From assembly GCA_015068135.1 (NCBI GenBank), contig SVLB01000001.1, forward strand, positions 44,284 to 108,283: a stretch of 64,000 nucleotides of DNA, in the 5' to 3' direction. This document shows, piece after piece, positions 8,583 to 18,405 of the stretch (the first letter of the stretch is position 1; each line of letters starts with the position of its first letter). Below the pieces are notes generated by a model. The model worked only from the letters and a program-made list of their open reading frames with translations, was not told the DNA's origin and searched no databases. The DNA is from Oscillospiraceae bacterium. Its GTDB lineage: Bacteria; Bacillota; Clostridia; Oscillospirales; Oscillospiraceae. A program made the position numbers and the translations under genes.

Positions 8583-9593
8583 ATGATAAAAATCGGACAG
8601 ATTGGCATTGGCCACAACCATTCCGACAAGATCAAAGCGCTGAAAAAATATCCGGAGTATTTTCAGCTTGTTGGCTATGCCGAGGAAAATGAGGAATGGA
8701 TCGCCCGTCGGGGCAGTAACAAAACCTTCCAGGATATCCCCCGGCTCAGTGTGGAGGAGGTCCTGGAGAAAAGCGATGCCATTTTGGTGGAGACCGATGT
8801 GTGGGACCTGACCAAAACCGCCCAAATGTGTGTTGATGCAGGAAAGCATGTCCATATCGACAAGCCTGCCGCCGGCACATTGGCAGAATATAAAGCCCTT
8901 CTGGACGCCGCCAGGGAAAAGAACCTGGTGGTTCAGCTGGGCTATATGTACCGCTACAATCCCGCTGTTAAAAAGCTGTTTCAAATGATCAAGGCCGGTC
9001 AGCTGGGACAGATCACCAGCATCCACGCGGAAATGAGTGTCCGCCATGCCGATAGCTACCGGGCATGGCTGGGAAATTTCCAGGGCGGTGATATGTACAT
9101 CTTCGGCTGTCATCTCATCGACCTGATCGTCTATCTTTTGGGCAAGCCCAACCGTGTTGTTTCCAGCCTGGGCAGCAGCGGCATTGCCGGGGTCCATTCC
9201 GCGGACATAACCTCTGCGACCCTGGAATATGACCACGCCCTGGCCCGGGTGTTCTCCTCCTCTTTGGAGTGGGAGGGCTGGGCAAACCGCTGCTTCCGGG
9301 TATGCGGTGAATTGGGTACTGCGGATATTCAGCCCATAGAAAGGCCCTGCGTGATGACCTTCGCCCCCCATCATGAGGAGAAACGGTACGGCGTGCAGAT
9401 GGCACAGCCGGTGGCTTTGGAGATCGACCCTGCCAAGGAACGGTATGACGATATGCTTTTGGCCTTCCACGACTATGTGGTGGGCAAAGAAAGCAATCCC
9501 TTTGATTATGACCACGAATATGCCGTCCAGCAGACCCTGGACATGGCTGTCGGTGGAATTCGGATGTTAGGAAAGGAGCTGGAGTCCAAATGA
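8583..9593 (+). CDS. Gfo/Idh/MocA family oxidoreductase
   Basis: IGQIGIGHNHSDKIKALKKYP..., GKHVHIDKPAAGTLAEYKALLDAA, VQLGYMYRYNPAVKKL. Confidence 0.93.
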   Translation: MIKIGQIGIGHNHSDKIKALKKYPEYFQLVGYAEENEEWIARRGSNKTFQDIPRLSVEEVLEKSDAILVETDVWDLTKTAQMCVDAGKHVHIDKPAAGTLAEYKALLDAAREKNLVVQLGYMYRYNPAVKKLFQMIKAGQLGQITSIHAEMSVRHADSYRAWLGNFQGGDMYIFGCHLIDLIVYLLGKPNRVVSSLGSSGIAGVHSADITSATLEYDHALARVFSSSLEWEGWANRCFRVCGELGTADIQPIERPCVMTFAPHHEEKRYGVQMAQPVALEIDPAKERYDDMLLAFHDYVVGKESNPFDYDHEYAVQQTLDMAVGGIRMLGKELESK

Positions 9594-10402
9594 AGCTGTC
9601 CGCCATCCCTGCTCCGGCGGTAGCCGGTGTGGTCCGGGAGCAGACCGCGGCTTCCGCCATTGCGGAGATCAAAAACTGCGCCTACAGCGGTGCAGATATG
9701 ATCGATCTGCATCTGAGCTGCCTGGAAAACACTGAGCCGGAGACCCTGAAGCGGATCATCGGTTCTACCAAGCTGCCCATTTTGGCTCTCAATTACAATT
9801 CCCGTTATGACTGGTCGGCCCTGGGTCAGTCGGAGGAGGAGCGGATCCAGCTTTTACTCAGGGCTGTGGAGGCCGGCGCCGCGGGTATCGATATGCAGGG
9901 CTATACCTTTGATCCTGCATCCAAAAAGGGCTTCCAGGGGGAAGACCGATATTCCTTCACCCAAGGAGATCCCAAAGAGGTGGTCACCGACCCGGCTGTG
10001 ATCCAAAAACAGTGCGACCTGATTGAAACCGTTCACGCCATGGGGGCCCAGGTTCTTTTGTCCTGCCATCCGGGCATTCCTATGACCGCACAGCAGGTGG
10101 TGGAGCTGGCGCTGTTTTTGCAGGAGCGGAACCCGGATATTATCAAGATCGTCACCCGGGCCAATACCGAAGCCGATCTGAACGAGAGCATCCGCACCAT
10201 GCTGGCCCTGAAGGAGGCAGTCAAGACCCCGGTCGCCTACCATGTCAACGGCAAGGCGGGCATCCCCTCCCGGATCCTCAATCCCCTTTTGGGCGGTCAG
10301 ATCGCCTTCTGCGTGGATCGGTACAACCCCGGCTCCACCATGGAGCAGATCGACCTGAAGAACGCCCGGGCCGCCATCGACAGTGCCAGACGGCTCATGT
10401 AA
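9590..10402 (+). CDS. Type I 3-dehydroquinate dehydratase (AroD)-fold protein
   Basis: MIDLHLSCLE, LLSCHPG (catalytic-His region), DIIKIVTRANTEAD (Schiff-base Lys region), GGQIAFC. Confidence 0.72.
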   Translation: MKLSAIPAPAVAGVVREQTAASAIAEIKNCAYSGADMIDLHLSCLENTEPETLKRIIGSTKLPILALNYNSRYDWSALGQSEEERIQLLLRAVEAGAAGIDMQGYTFDPASKKGFQGEDRYSFTQGDPKEVVTDPAVIQKQCDLIETVHAMGAQVLLSCHPGIPMTAQQVVELALFLQERNPDIIKIVTRANTEADLNESIRTMLALKEAVKTPVAYHVNGKAGIPSRILNPLLGGQIAFCVDRYNPGSTMEQIDLKNARAAIDSARRLM

Positions 10403-10433
10403 CACCTACATTTGACTGTCAAGGAGGTTTTGT

Positions 10434-11501
10434 ATGTTTTTGATCAAAAACGGACGGATCTGGGACGGTGAGAAATTCTTTTACGGAGATGTTCTCACCG
10501 ACGGAGCTGCCGTCTCCCAAATCGGTCAGGATCTCACCTGCGAAAAGGGCTATGTCTTTGACGCCAAGGGCTGCATCGTCGCCCCGGGACTGGTGGATGG
10601 GCATATTCATATGCACGGTCTGTCCATTCCCAGATACAGCATACCCGCGGAAAGCGCCTGCTTCCCCTTCGGTGTCACTGCCGCCGCAGATGCAGGCAGT
10701 ACCCTGGGAAGCCGGGAGCTGCTGGACCACATTGCCGTAAAAAACGTGGTATTTCCCAGTGCCAAAATCGTAAACGGCAGTCTGGACCGTCCGATCACCC
10801 TGCAGCGAATGGAGCATTACGGGGATAAGGCCGTAGGTATCAAGCTGGTGCTGGATACCGGTATTCCCGGCATCACCGACGGCACCCCTTTGTATCAGGT
10901 CTGCGACCTGGCCCGGGAGCTGGGCTGTAAGGTGTTGGTACACTGTACCGACTCCCCCATCCCCATGGCACAGATCGTGGAAGCCCTGGCGCCGGGGGAT
11001 ATCCTCACCCATATTTACCACGGCGGAAGCCACACCTGCCTGGAAGAGGATTTTGCCGCCTTCCGGCTGGCAAGAGAAAAGGGCGTGGTGCTGGATGCAG
11101 GCTTTGCCGGTCACGTCCATACGGACTTCGGTGTTCTGAAGACCGCCGCCCAGGCCGGCTTCTACCCGGATACCATCAGCACGGACATCACCCGCGCCTC
11201 CGCCTTCTTCCGGGGCGGTCGCTACGGTCTGACCATGGCCATGTCCATGGCAAAGGCTGTGGGGATGCCGGAATCTGACATTTTCAGAAGTGTCACCACT
11301 GCCGCCGCCCATGCTTTGGGGCAAAGTCAGTGGGGTCGTCTGCAGGTCGGCGGTATAGCGGATATCGCCGTATTGGAAGATACGAACGAAAGCTTTTTCT
11401 TAAAAAACAGTAACGGCAACACCCTGGAAAGCCAGACCGGCTACCGCTGTGTGCTCACCCTTTCCAACGGTGTCGTCGTTCACTGTGATAAATGGAGGTA
11501 A
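10434..11501 (+). CDS. Amidohydrolase/deacetylase family metallohydrolase
   Basis: GCIVAPGLVDGHIHMHG, VLVHCTDSP, DTISTDITRAS, GGIADIAVLE. Confidence 0.85.
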   Translation: MFLIKNGRIWDGEKFFYGDVLTDGAAVSQIGQDLTCEKGYVFDAKGCIVAPGLVDGHIHMHGLSIPRYSIPAESACFPFGVTAAADAGSTLGSRELLDHIAVKNVVFPSAKIVNGSLDRPITLQRMEHYGDKAVGIKLVLDTGIPGITDGTPLYQVCDLARELGCKVLVHCTDSPIPMAQIVEALAPGDILTHIYHGGSHTCLEEDFAAFRLAREKGVVLDAGFAGHVHTDFGVLKTAAQAGFYPDTISTDITRASAFFRGGRYGLTMAMSMAKAVGMPESDIFRSVTTAAAHALGQSQWGRLQVGGIADIAVLEDTNESFFLKNSNGNTLESQTGYRCVLTLSNGVVVHCDKWR

Positions 11502-11506
11502 TGAAA

Positions 11507-12520
11507 ATGCAAAAACACGTATTGGTAATCGGTTCTACAGGTGCAATGGGTCGCCATCTGGTGCCTGAGCTGGTGAAGCTGGGTTATCAGGTCACCGGCG
11601 TTTCCCTGGATGTACCCCAGAATCCCGTCCCCGGTGTTACCTATTACACCGGCGACTGCTTCGATAAGGCGTTTTTGGCATCTCTGCTGGAGAAGAAATT
11701 TGACGGTGTGGTCAACTTTATGTACTTTGGCGCAAAGAATCCCTGGTCGGAGTATATGAAGCTGTTCCTGGACAACACCGACCATTATATTTTCCTCTCC
11801 TCCTGCCGGGTGTATGCCGATGAGGAGGTTCCCGTCAAGGAAACCTCTCCCCGTCTGTTGGACGTTTCCAAGGACGAAGCCCTGCTCGCCTCTACTGACT
11901 ACTGCATTATGAAGGCCAAGTGCGAGGATATGCTCTGGAACTCTGCGTACAATAACTTTACCATCGTTCGCCCCGCCACCACCTTCTCCGAAATGCGCTA
12001 CCAGCTGGTAACCCTGGAAGCCAAGAACACCGTAGGTCGTGCCGTGAAGGGCAAAAAGGTAATTGTTCCCATTCAGGCCAAGGATAAGCCCGCCACTTTG
12101 TGCTGGGGCGGTGATGTAGCCAAGATGATCGCCCGGCTGATGTTCAAGAAGGAAACCATGCGGGAAGCCTACAATGTCTGCTCCTCCGAAAGCCGCACCT
12201 GGGGCGAAATCGCCGACTATTACAAGCAGATCTGCGGTTTGGAGGCCGTTTGGGTGGATAAGGAGGACTATCTGAAGCTCATCAGCACCAACGGCGTTGT
12301 TACCCCCGGTACCCGTTGGCAGCTGGAATATGCCCGTCTGTTCCACCGGGTCACTGACAACAGCAAAATGCTGGCAGTCACCGGGCTGAAGCAGGAGGAG
12401 TTTATGCCCCTGTACGATGCGCTGAAAATGATGATCGATGCCGTTCCCGAGGGCTATGAATTCCCCGATACCCCGACCGGTGCCCGAATGGATCAGTATT
12501 TGGAGGAGCACGGGCTATGA
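11507..12520 (+). CDS. NAD-dependent epimerase/dehydratase (extended SDR)
   Basis: VLVIGSTGAMGRHLVPELVKLGYQVTG..., YMKLFLDNTDHYIFLSSCRVY. Confidence 0.87.
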   Translation: MQKHVLVIGSTGAMGRHLVPELVKLGYQVTGVSLDVPQNPVPGVTYYTGDCFDKAFLASLLEKKFDGVVNFMYFGAKNPWSEYMKLFLDNTDHYIFLSSCRVYADEEVPVKETSPRLLDVSKDEALLASTDYCIMKAKCEDMLWNSAYNNFTIVRPATTFSEMRYQLVTLEAKNTVGRAVKGKKVIVPIQAKDKPATLCWGGDVAKMIARLMFKKETMREAYNVCSSESRTWGEIADYYKQICGLEAVWVDKEDYLKLISTNGVVTPGTRWQLEYARLFHRVTDNSKMLAVTGLKQEEFMPLYDALKMMIDAVPEGYEFPDTPTGARMDQYLEEHGL

Positions 12521-13494
12521 AAGCAATGCTGGTAGATGCCCACCAAAATATGGTGTGGACGGAAGTTGCCGATCCCAGCATCCAGGAGGATGAGGTCCTG
12601 GTGAAGATCCATGCCGCCGGTGTAAACCGGGCGGACCTGCTTCAGCGCCAGGGAAAATACCCCTCCCCTCCCGGCTGTCCGGAGTGGATGGGCCTGGAGA
12701 TCTCCGGTGAGGTCGTCAAAACCGGAAGCCTCGTGACCTGTTGGCAGCCAGGCGACCGGGTCTGCGCCCTGCTGGGCGGCGGCGGTTACGCAGAATACGT
12801 GGCTGTGAAAGCGGATATGCTCATGCCCATCCCCAAGGGTCTTTCCATGGAAGAGGCTGCGGCGCTTCCGGAGGCCTACGCCACCTCTTACCTGAATCTG
12901 TTCCTGGAAGGCCATTTGCAGGCCGGTCAGACCGTCTTTGTCCCTGCCGGTGCCAGCGGACTGGCCTCCGTTGCCATCCCCATGGCAAAAGCCTTCGGCG
13001 CACGGGTCATCACCTCCGTGCGTAAGACCGCCCAGGTGGAGACTGTCCGTAATTTAGGCGCGGATGTGGTGATCGACACCTCCCGTCAGTCTGTTTCCCA
13101 GGTTTTGGCGGAGGAAGAAGCCGCCGGTACGCCCGTAAACGTGGTCATGGACTGCCTGACCGGTCAAATGCTGGGAGAAAGTCTGCCCTATATGGCCCGG
13201 GGCGGCTACTGGATCGTGATCTCCACCCTGGCAGGCACGGAAACGAATCTGCCTCTGCGTCCCCTGCTGACCAAGGGCCTGCACCTGGTAGGCTCCACTC
13301 TGCGCAGCCGCACCCCCGCCTTTAAGGCCGCACTGCTTGGGGAATTGACCGAAAAGCTGTGGCCTCTGCTGGAAAACGGGCAGATCCGTCCCCTGATCCA
13401 TAAGATCCTGCCCATGGCCCAGGCGGAAGCTGCCCACAATATTCTGCAAACCGGCGGTCATATTGGAAAGGTCGTTCTCCGCGTTTGCGAATAA
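12517..13494 (+). CDS. NAD(P)H-quinone oxidoreductase (PIG3-like MDR)
   Basis: VNRADLLQRQGKYPSPPGCPEWMGLEISGEVV, GDRVCALLGGGGYAEYVAV, VFVPAGASGLASVAIPMAKAFG. Confidence 0.92.
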   Translation: MKAMLVDAHQNMVWTEVADPSIQEDEVLVKIHAAGVNRADLLQRQGKYPSPPGCPEWMGLEISGEVVKTGSLVTCWQPGDRVCALLGGGGYAEYVAVKADMLMPIPKGLSMEEAAALPEAYATSYLNLFLEGHLQAGQTVFVPAGASGLASVAIPMAKAFGARVITSVRKTAQVETVRNLGADVVIDTSRQSVSQVLAEEEAAGTPVNVVMDCLTGQMLGESLPYMARGGYWIVISTLAGTETNLPLRPLLTKGLHLVGSTLRSRTPAFKAALLGELTEKLWPLLENGQIRPLIHKILPMAQAEAAHNILQTGGHIGKVVLRVCE

Positions 13495-13594
13495 GGATCC
13501 TTTTCTGCCATCCTGAGGGTGGCGCTCCTCTCGCTTACCTCGGCGTTCCGCCCGCGAAGCGGCAATGTGGCAATAACAAAATCGGGGCATCGAG

Positions 13595-13614
13595 CCCCGA
13601 TTTTGTTTTGGAAC
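13595..13614 (+). terminator. Intrinsic terminator
   Basis: atcggggcatcgagccccgattttgtttt region. Confidence 0.55.
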
Positions 13615-13748
13615 GCTTACTCTTTCATAGTCAAGACGTTTCGGACGTCTTTTTTTGCTGTCTTTTCTTCCCGGAACATACCCCCCGGGGGGTTGCAAAA
13701 CAAGGTCTTCTGGGGTAAAATAGAAAAAATACAAATTAGGAGTCCGCT

Positions 13749-14639
13749 ATGGAAAAGAAAAAGATTGCAGAATTTTTTGACCAATGCGCCCCCTGGTGGG
13801 ATGCGGATATGGTCCGTAACGAGGTGACCATCACCACCATTTTGGACAATTGCGGCATTACCGGCGGCATGGATGTGCTGGATGTGGCCTGCGGAACGGG
13901 TGTACTGTTCCCGGACTATCTGAAACGGTGTGTAAATTCCGTCACCGGCATCGACATCTCCCCGGAGATGGTCAGGATCGCCCAAAGCAAATTCCCGGAG
14001 ATCCAGGTCCTTTGCGGTGATGTGGAACAGACTTCCTTTGAGAAACAATTTGATGCGGTAATGGTTTACAATGCCTTTCCCCACTTCCCGGAGCCTGCCC
14101 GACTGATCGAAGCCCTGGCCCGGCTGGTCAAGCCCGGCGGCAGACTCAGTATTGCCCACGGCATGAGCCGGGCGGCATTGCAAAAGCACCATGCGGGCAG
14201 AGCCAGCGAGGTCTCCATCGATCTGATCCACGAAAAGGAGCTGGCCGCGCTGTTTGCCCCCTTCTTCGATGTGGATGTGATCGTTTCCAACGACCAGATG
14301 TATCAGGTGGCCGGTACCCGTCGGGAGGGGCAGATCCATTCCCACGGCGGTCACCGCCATGCCCATGCCCACAGCAGTATCCACGACCACAGCCACACCG
14401 GCGGACATGAGCATTGCAGTAACGATACGCCTATGGAGGAATTGCTGGCCCTTATGAAATACATGGTCAGCCACAACGATGCCCACGCCCAGGAAATGGC
14501 AGAGCTGGCAGCCAAGATCCGAGCCGCAGGCAAGGAGCATGCCTACAAGCGGATCATGGATGCAGTGGCAGATTTTGATATCCTCAACGCCAAATTCGAT
14601 GCGGTGCTGAAGGAACTGACAGAAGAAAACACCCAGTAA
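13749..14639 (+). CDS. Class I SAM-dependent methyltransferase with internal His-rich segment
   Basis: MDVLDVACGTGVLFPDYLKR, FDAVMVYNAFPHFPEPARLIEALARLVKPGGRLSIAHGMSR; HSHGGHRHAHAHSSIHDHSHTGGHEHC. Confidence 0.87.
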   Translation: MEKKKIAEFFDQCAPWWDADMVRNEVTITTILDNCGITGGMDVLDVACGTGVLFPDYLKRCVNSVTGIDISPEMVRIAQSKFPEIQVLCGDVEQTSFEKQFDAVMVYNAFPHFPEPARLIEALARLVKPGGRLSIAHGMSRAALQKHHAGRASEVSIDLIHEKELAALFAPFFDVDVIVSNDQMYQVAGTRREGQIHSHGGHRHAHAHSSIHDHSHTGGHEHCSNDTPMEELLALMKYMVSHNDAHAQEMAELAAKIRAAGKEHAYKRIMDAVADFDILNAKFDAVLKELTEENTQ

Positions 14640-14654
14640 AAAAGGATAGGTAAC

Positions 14655-15188
14655 ATGAAAGAGTTATTGATCGTTGTGGATATGCAGAAGGATTTTGTGG
14701 ACGGGGCTTTGGGCACTGCCGAAGCCGTCGCCATTGTAAACAATGTGGCAGAAAAGATCCGGGGGTTTTCCGGTGACATCATCGTCACCTACGACACCCA
14801 TGGGGAAAACTATCTGCAGACCCGGGAAGGAAGGTATCTGCCCGTCCCTCACTGCATCAAGGGCACTGCCGGCTGGGAACTGGACCGGACGGTCCGGGCC
14901 GCCCTGGAAGGCCGGGACTATGCCGCCTTGGAAAAGCCCACCTTCGGCTCTACAGAATTGGTGGGATATATTGCGGATCACTACGATCCCGAAAGCCTTT
15001 CCATTACTCTCGTTGGTCTTTGCACGGATATTTGCGTGGTGTCCAATGCCCTTTTGCTGAAGGCAAGCTATCCGCAGATAGAGATCTCCGTGGATGCCTC
15101 CTGCTGTGCCGGTGTTACAGTGGACAGCCACAATGCGGCCCTTTTGACCATGAAAATGTGTCAGATCCAGATAACAGGAGGAGAATAA
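14655..15188 (+). CDS. pncA: Isochorismatase-fold cysteine hydrolase, probable nicotinamidase
   Basis: LLIVVDMQKDFVDGALGTAEA, KPTFGST, VGLCTDICVVSNALLL; immediately upstream of nadE. Confidence 0.85.
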   Translation: MKELLIVVDMQKDFVDGALGTAEAVAIVNNVAEKIRGFSGDIIVTYDTHGENYLQTREGRYLPVPHCIKGTAGWELDRTVRAALEGRDYAALEKPTFGSTELVGYIADHYDPESLSITLVGLCTDICVVSNALLLKASYPQIEISVDASCCAGVTVDSHNAALLTMKMCQIQITGGE

Positions 15189-15189
15189 C

Positions 15190-15933
15190 ATGTTTCAAGC
15201 AGAGCAGATGAAAACCCTCTGTGTCCAGTGGATCCGGGATTTTTTTGAAGAAAACGGCAAAGGCTGTAATGCTATTGTGGGCATCTCCGGCGGAAAAGAC
15301 AGCTCCATTGCCGCAGCACTGTGCGTGGAGGCCCTGGGAAAGGACCGGGTCATCGGTGTACTCATGCCCAAGGGCGAACAGCACGATATCGATAAGGCGT
15401 TCATGCTGGTCAACCACCTGGGGATCCGGCATTATGTGGTGAACATCCAGGATGCCTACGACAGCATGGTCAAAAATCTCCCCCGGGAGCTGCCCCTTTC
15501 CGACCAAAGCCGGCAGAATCTGCCGCCCCGGCTGAGAATGACCACCCTGTACGCCATTGGGCAAAGCTGTAACGGGCGGGTATGTAATACCTGCAATCTT
15601 TCCGAGGATTGGGTGGGCTACTCCACCCGGTACGGTGACTCCGTAGGCGACTTCTCCCCCCTGAGTACCCTGACGGTCACAGAGGTCAAGGCCATCGGTC
15701 ACCTTCTGGGACTGCCTGCAGAGCTTGTGGAAAAGGTGCCCATTGACGGACTTTGCGGAAAGACCGACGAAGAAAACCTGGGCTTTACCTATGCGGAGCT
15801 GGATGTCTATATCCGCACCGGCAAAATCGATGATCCGGTTAAAAAGGCGAATATTGACAGACGGCACAAAAACAATCTGTTCAAGCTCCAACCCATGCCC
15901 TGCTTCCAGTCCAACCTGAAGACCTACCCCTGA
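15190..15933 (+). CDS. nadE: NH3-dependent NAD+ synthetase
   Basis: AIVGISGGKDSSIAAALCVEALGKDRVIGVLMP, GDSVGDFSPLSTLTVTEVKAIG. Confidence 0.93.
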   Translation: MFQAEQMKTLCVQWIRDFFEENGKGCNAIVGISGGKDSSIAAALCVEALGKDRVIGVLMPKGEQHDIDKAFMLVNHLGIRHYVVNIQDAYDSMVKNLPRELPLSDQSRQNLPPRLRMTTLYAIGQSCNGRVCNTCNLSEDWVGYSTRYGDSVGDFSPLSTLTVTEVKAIGHLLGLPAELVEKVPIDGLCGKTDEENLGFTYAELDVYIRTGKIDDPVKKANIDRRHKNNLFKLQPMPCFQSNLKTYP

Positions 15934-15945
15934 ACATCTAAAAGA

Positions 15946-15976
15946 TCCCCCCTGGCTCGTTTCGAGCCAGGGGGGA
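15946..15976. terminator. Bidirectional intrinsic terminator
   Basis: atcccccctggctcgtttcgagccagggggga. Confidence 0.75.
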
Positions 15977-15990
15977 TTCTCTATGGATCT

Positions 15991-17397
15991 TTATACGATA
16001 TCGCCGTTATCGAAGGGATCGCCGCACTCGGGGCAGAACTTGGGTGCCTTGGTGGGGTCGGCAGGCTGCCAGCCGCACTTATCGCACTTGTACTGGGGAA
16101 CACCGGCAGGCTTCTTAGCGCCGCAGTTCTGGCAGAACTTGCCGGTATTGGTGGTGCCGCAGGAGCAGGTCCAGCCGCCGTCATCGGCAGGCTTGGGGCT
16201 GCCGCATTCCGTGCAGAATTTCCCGGTAACCGTGGCGCCGCACTTGCACTTCCAGCTGCCGGCTGCCTGAGGCTCCGGCTTCTTGGCACCGCACTCGGGG
16301 CAGAACTTACCGGTGGCAGTGGCACCGCAGGCGCACTTCCAGCCGTCCGCTGCAGGGGCAGCCGGCTGCTGGGCCTGCTGTTGCTGCTGGAAGGAGGCGA
16401 TCTGCTGGGCAACATTGAAGCCGCCGCCCATGGCGTTGCCGGCCATGCCCATGCCCATAAAGCCGGTCATGGCACCGGCAGTATTGCCCGCAGCAGTTTC
16501 CATGGCATTGGCAGAAGCCGACGCCATACGGCCCATAGCCATTGCCGCATTGGAGCCATAGGACATGGAGTCCTCCATCTCCTGGATCTTCTTCATATCC
16601 TCGGGAGCCAAAGTAATGGGATTCAGAGCGATCTTTTCCACGGAAAGGCCACGGTCCTGCCAGTCAGCGCGGAGAGCATCGTTCATAGCGACCTTCAGCT
16701 CGTTGGCCTTGGCAGGCAGCTGGGCAGGACGCAGCTCCATTTCAGCCAGTGCGCCAAAGGCGGGCTGCAGTGCAGACACGAACTCGGTCTTCAGCTGATC
16801 GTCGATCTGCTCTCTGGTGAAGGCATACTCCACATTGCCGCAGACCTTGGTGTAGAACAGCAGAGGATCGCTGATGATATAGGAATAAACACCGTTGCAG
16901 CGGACATTGACAGTACGGCTGAAGCCCAGGCGCTTATTCATGACCTCAAAGATAATGGGGCTGGGAGTGCCGAACTTGTTGCCCATGATCTCCTTGGTGT
17001 TGAAGTAATAAACTCTCTGATCCTTGCCGGTGTCGCCGCCGTAGGTAAAACGCTTGCCGATGGACTTGAAGGTGTCCTTCAGGCTCTGACCGAACTTTCC
17101 TGCAAAGATAGAAGGCTCGGTGGAGGTATCGTAGGTATACTCACCGGGCTCGGCACAGACCTCTACGACCTTGCCCTGCTCCACGATGATCATGCACTGA
17201 CCGTCGGCAACGGCAATACCGGAGCCGTTGCTGATGATGTTGTCGCTGCCCTTGGTGTTAGAGCTGCGGCCGGAAACCCGCTTCTGACCCTTGATCATAA
17301 GGGTATCCATATCCAATGCCTCGCAGTAGAAAAACTCCTTCCACTGATCGGCCAGTACGCCGCCCAGAGCGCCGATGCCTGCTTTAATAAGTCCCAT
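15991..17397 (-). CDS. SPFH-domain protein with C-terminal zinc ribbons (YdjI/'virion core protein'-like)
   Basis: N-terminal MGLIKAGIGALGGVLADQWKEFFYCEALDMDTLMIKGQKR; four C-terminal CxxC...CxxC zinc ribbons. Confidence 0.87.
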   Translation of the reverse strand: MGLIKAGIGALGGVLADQWKEFFYCEALDMDTLMIKGQKRVSGRSSNTKGSDNIISNGSGIAVADGQCMIIVEQGKVVEVCAEPGEYTYDTSTEPSIFAGKFGQSLKDTFKSIGKRFTYGGDTGKDQRVYYFNTKEIMGNKFGTPSPIIFEVMNKRLGFSRTVNVRCNGVYSYIISDPLLFYTKVCGNVEYAFTREQIDDQLKTEFVSALQPAFGALAEMELRPAQLPAKANELKVAMNDALRADWQDRGLSVEKIALNPITLAPEDMKKIQEMEDSMSYGSNAAMAMGRMASASANAMETAAGNTAGAMTGFMGMGMAGNAMGGGFNVAQQIASFQQQQQAQQPAAPAADGWKCACGATATGKFCPECGAKKPEPQAAGSWKCKCGATVTGKFCTECGSPKPADDGGWTCSCGTTNTGKFCQNCGAKKPAGVPQYKCDKCGWQPADPTKAPKFCPECGDPFDNGDIV

Positions 17398-17493
17398 AAT
17401 GCATTGCTCCTTTTTTTGTATCGTTTGATGCAGACGTTTGCATTCCTATGCACAGTATATCACACAGGAATGCGGATTTCCACTGTTTTTCTC

Positions 17494-18390
17494 TTAATAT
17501 GCACCGGAAAGCAAATATTTTTGCTGTTCCAGCAGGTACTTTGCGCGGACAGCCTCCACTTCCACCGCCTCATAGGTGAACGTTTCGCCGGGGATGGTCT
17601 CTCCGTCCATCACAACGGTGGTCTTGATGAGATTGTTGTTTTCATCGTATTCGTACAAGCATCTGTAGCTATAGTCCGTATCATAATGGACCTTCTCAAC
17701 GATCTGCCCGTCCTCGACCCGGCAGTCAAAGATCCGGTTGCACTGCGGATCCTCGCAATAAACATTGCTCAGCACCTGCCCCTGGTATTCGTAGTACACG
17801 GCAGATTGCAAAAGTCCGTCGTAGTACTCCCGTTTCTCAGTCACATTGCCGTTGGTGTCGTATGCATACTGCAGACCGCTGAAATTGCCGCCATCATATA
17901 ACACTTCCTGGAGCTTTCCGTCTTCTGAAACGCTCAGGGTCTGAATCTGGCTGTCGGTCTCCCCCTCCCATAGGGTCCGCTGCTGACCGGCCATGCCGTT
18001 ACCGTCCTTTTCCTCAAAATAAGCGGTGTACATCAACTGGTTTTCCAGGCTATAGACCTGATAGCTGTCGATATTATGGTTTTCGTCGTAGGAATACGCC
18101 GTATAGCCGCTGTCAAAAAGATCGGTACGGGTCAGAAGATACACGGTAACCTTCTCTGCCTGGACAGGCTCGGTTACAGGCTCGGTGACCGGCTCAGTGG
18201 TAGCCTGGGTGGCAGGTTCTGTAGTTGCCTCAGAGGCTTGGATGGTGGCTGCTGTCGATTCTTCTGTGGCAGCCGTGGTGGGGACTGCCTGGGTGGCTTG
18301 GGTGGGCTTGGTGTCGGGCTTGGCTTCCGCGCAGGCCGCCAGAGTCAGCAGCATTGCCAATACCAACAAATAGGCGAATAGCTTTTTCAT
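17494..18390 (-). CDS. Lipoprotein, hypothetical (RHS/YD-repeat-like C-terminus)
   Basis: Lipobox MLLTLAACAE; Thr-rich linker; repeated Y-x-Y-D-E/T-N-x-N motifs. Confidence 0.65.
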   Translation of the reverse strand: MKKLFAYLLVLAMLLTLAACAEAKPDTKPTQATQAVPTTAATEESTAATIQASEATTEPATQATTEPVTEPVTEPVQAEKVTVYLLTRTDLFDSGYTAYSYDENHNIDSYQVYSLENQLMYTAYFEEKDGNGMAGQQRTLWEGETDSQIQTLSVSEDGKLQEVLYDGGNFSGLQYAYDTNGNVTEKREYYDGLLQSAVYYEYQGQVLSNVYCEDPQCNRIFDCRVEDGQIVEKVHYDTDYSYRCLYEYDENNNLIKTTVVMDGETIPGETFTYEAVEVEAVRAKYLLEQQKYLLSGAY

Positions 18391-18405
18391 ACGATCTCCT
18401 CCTGT

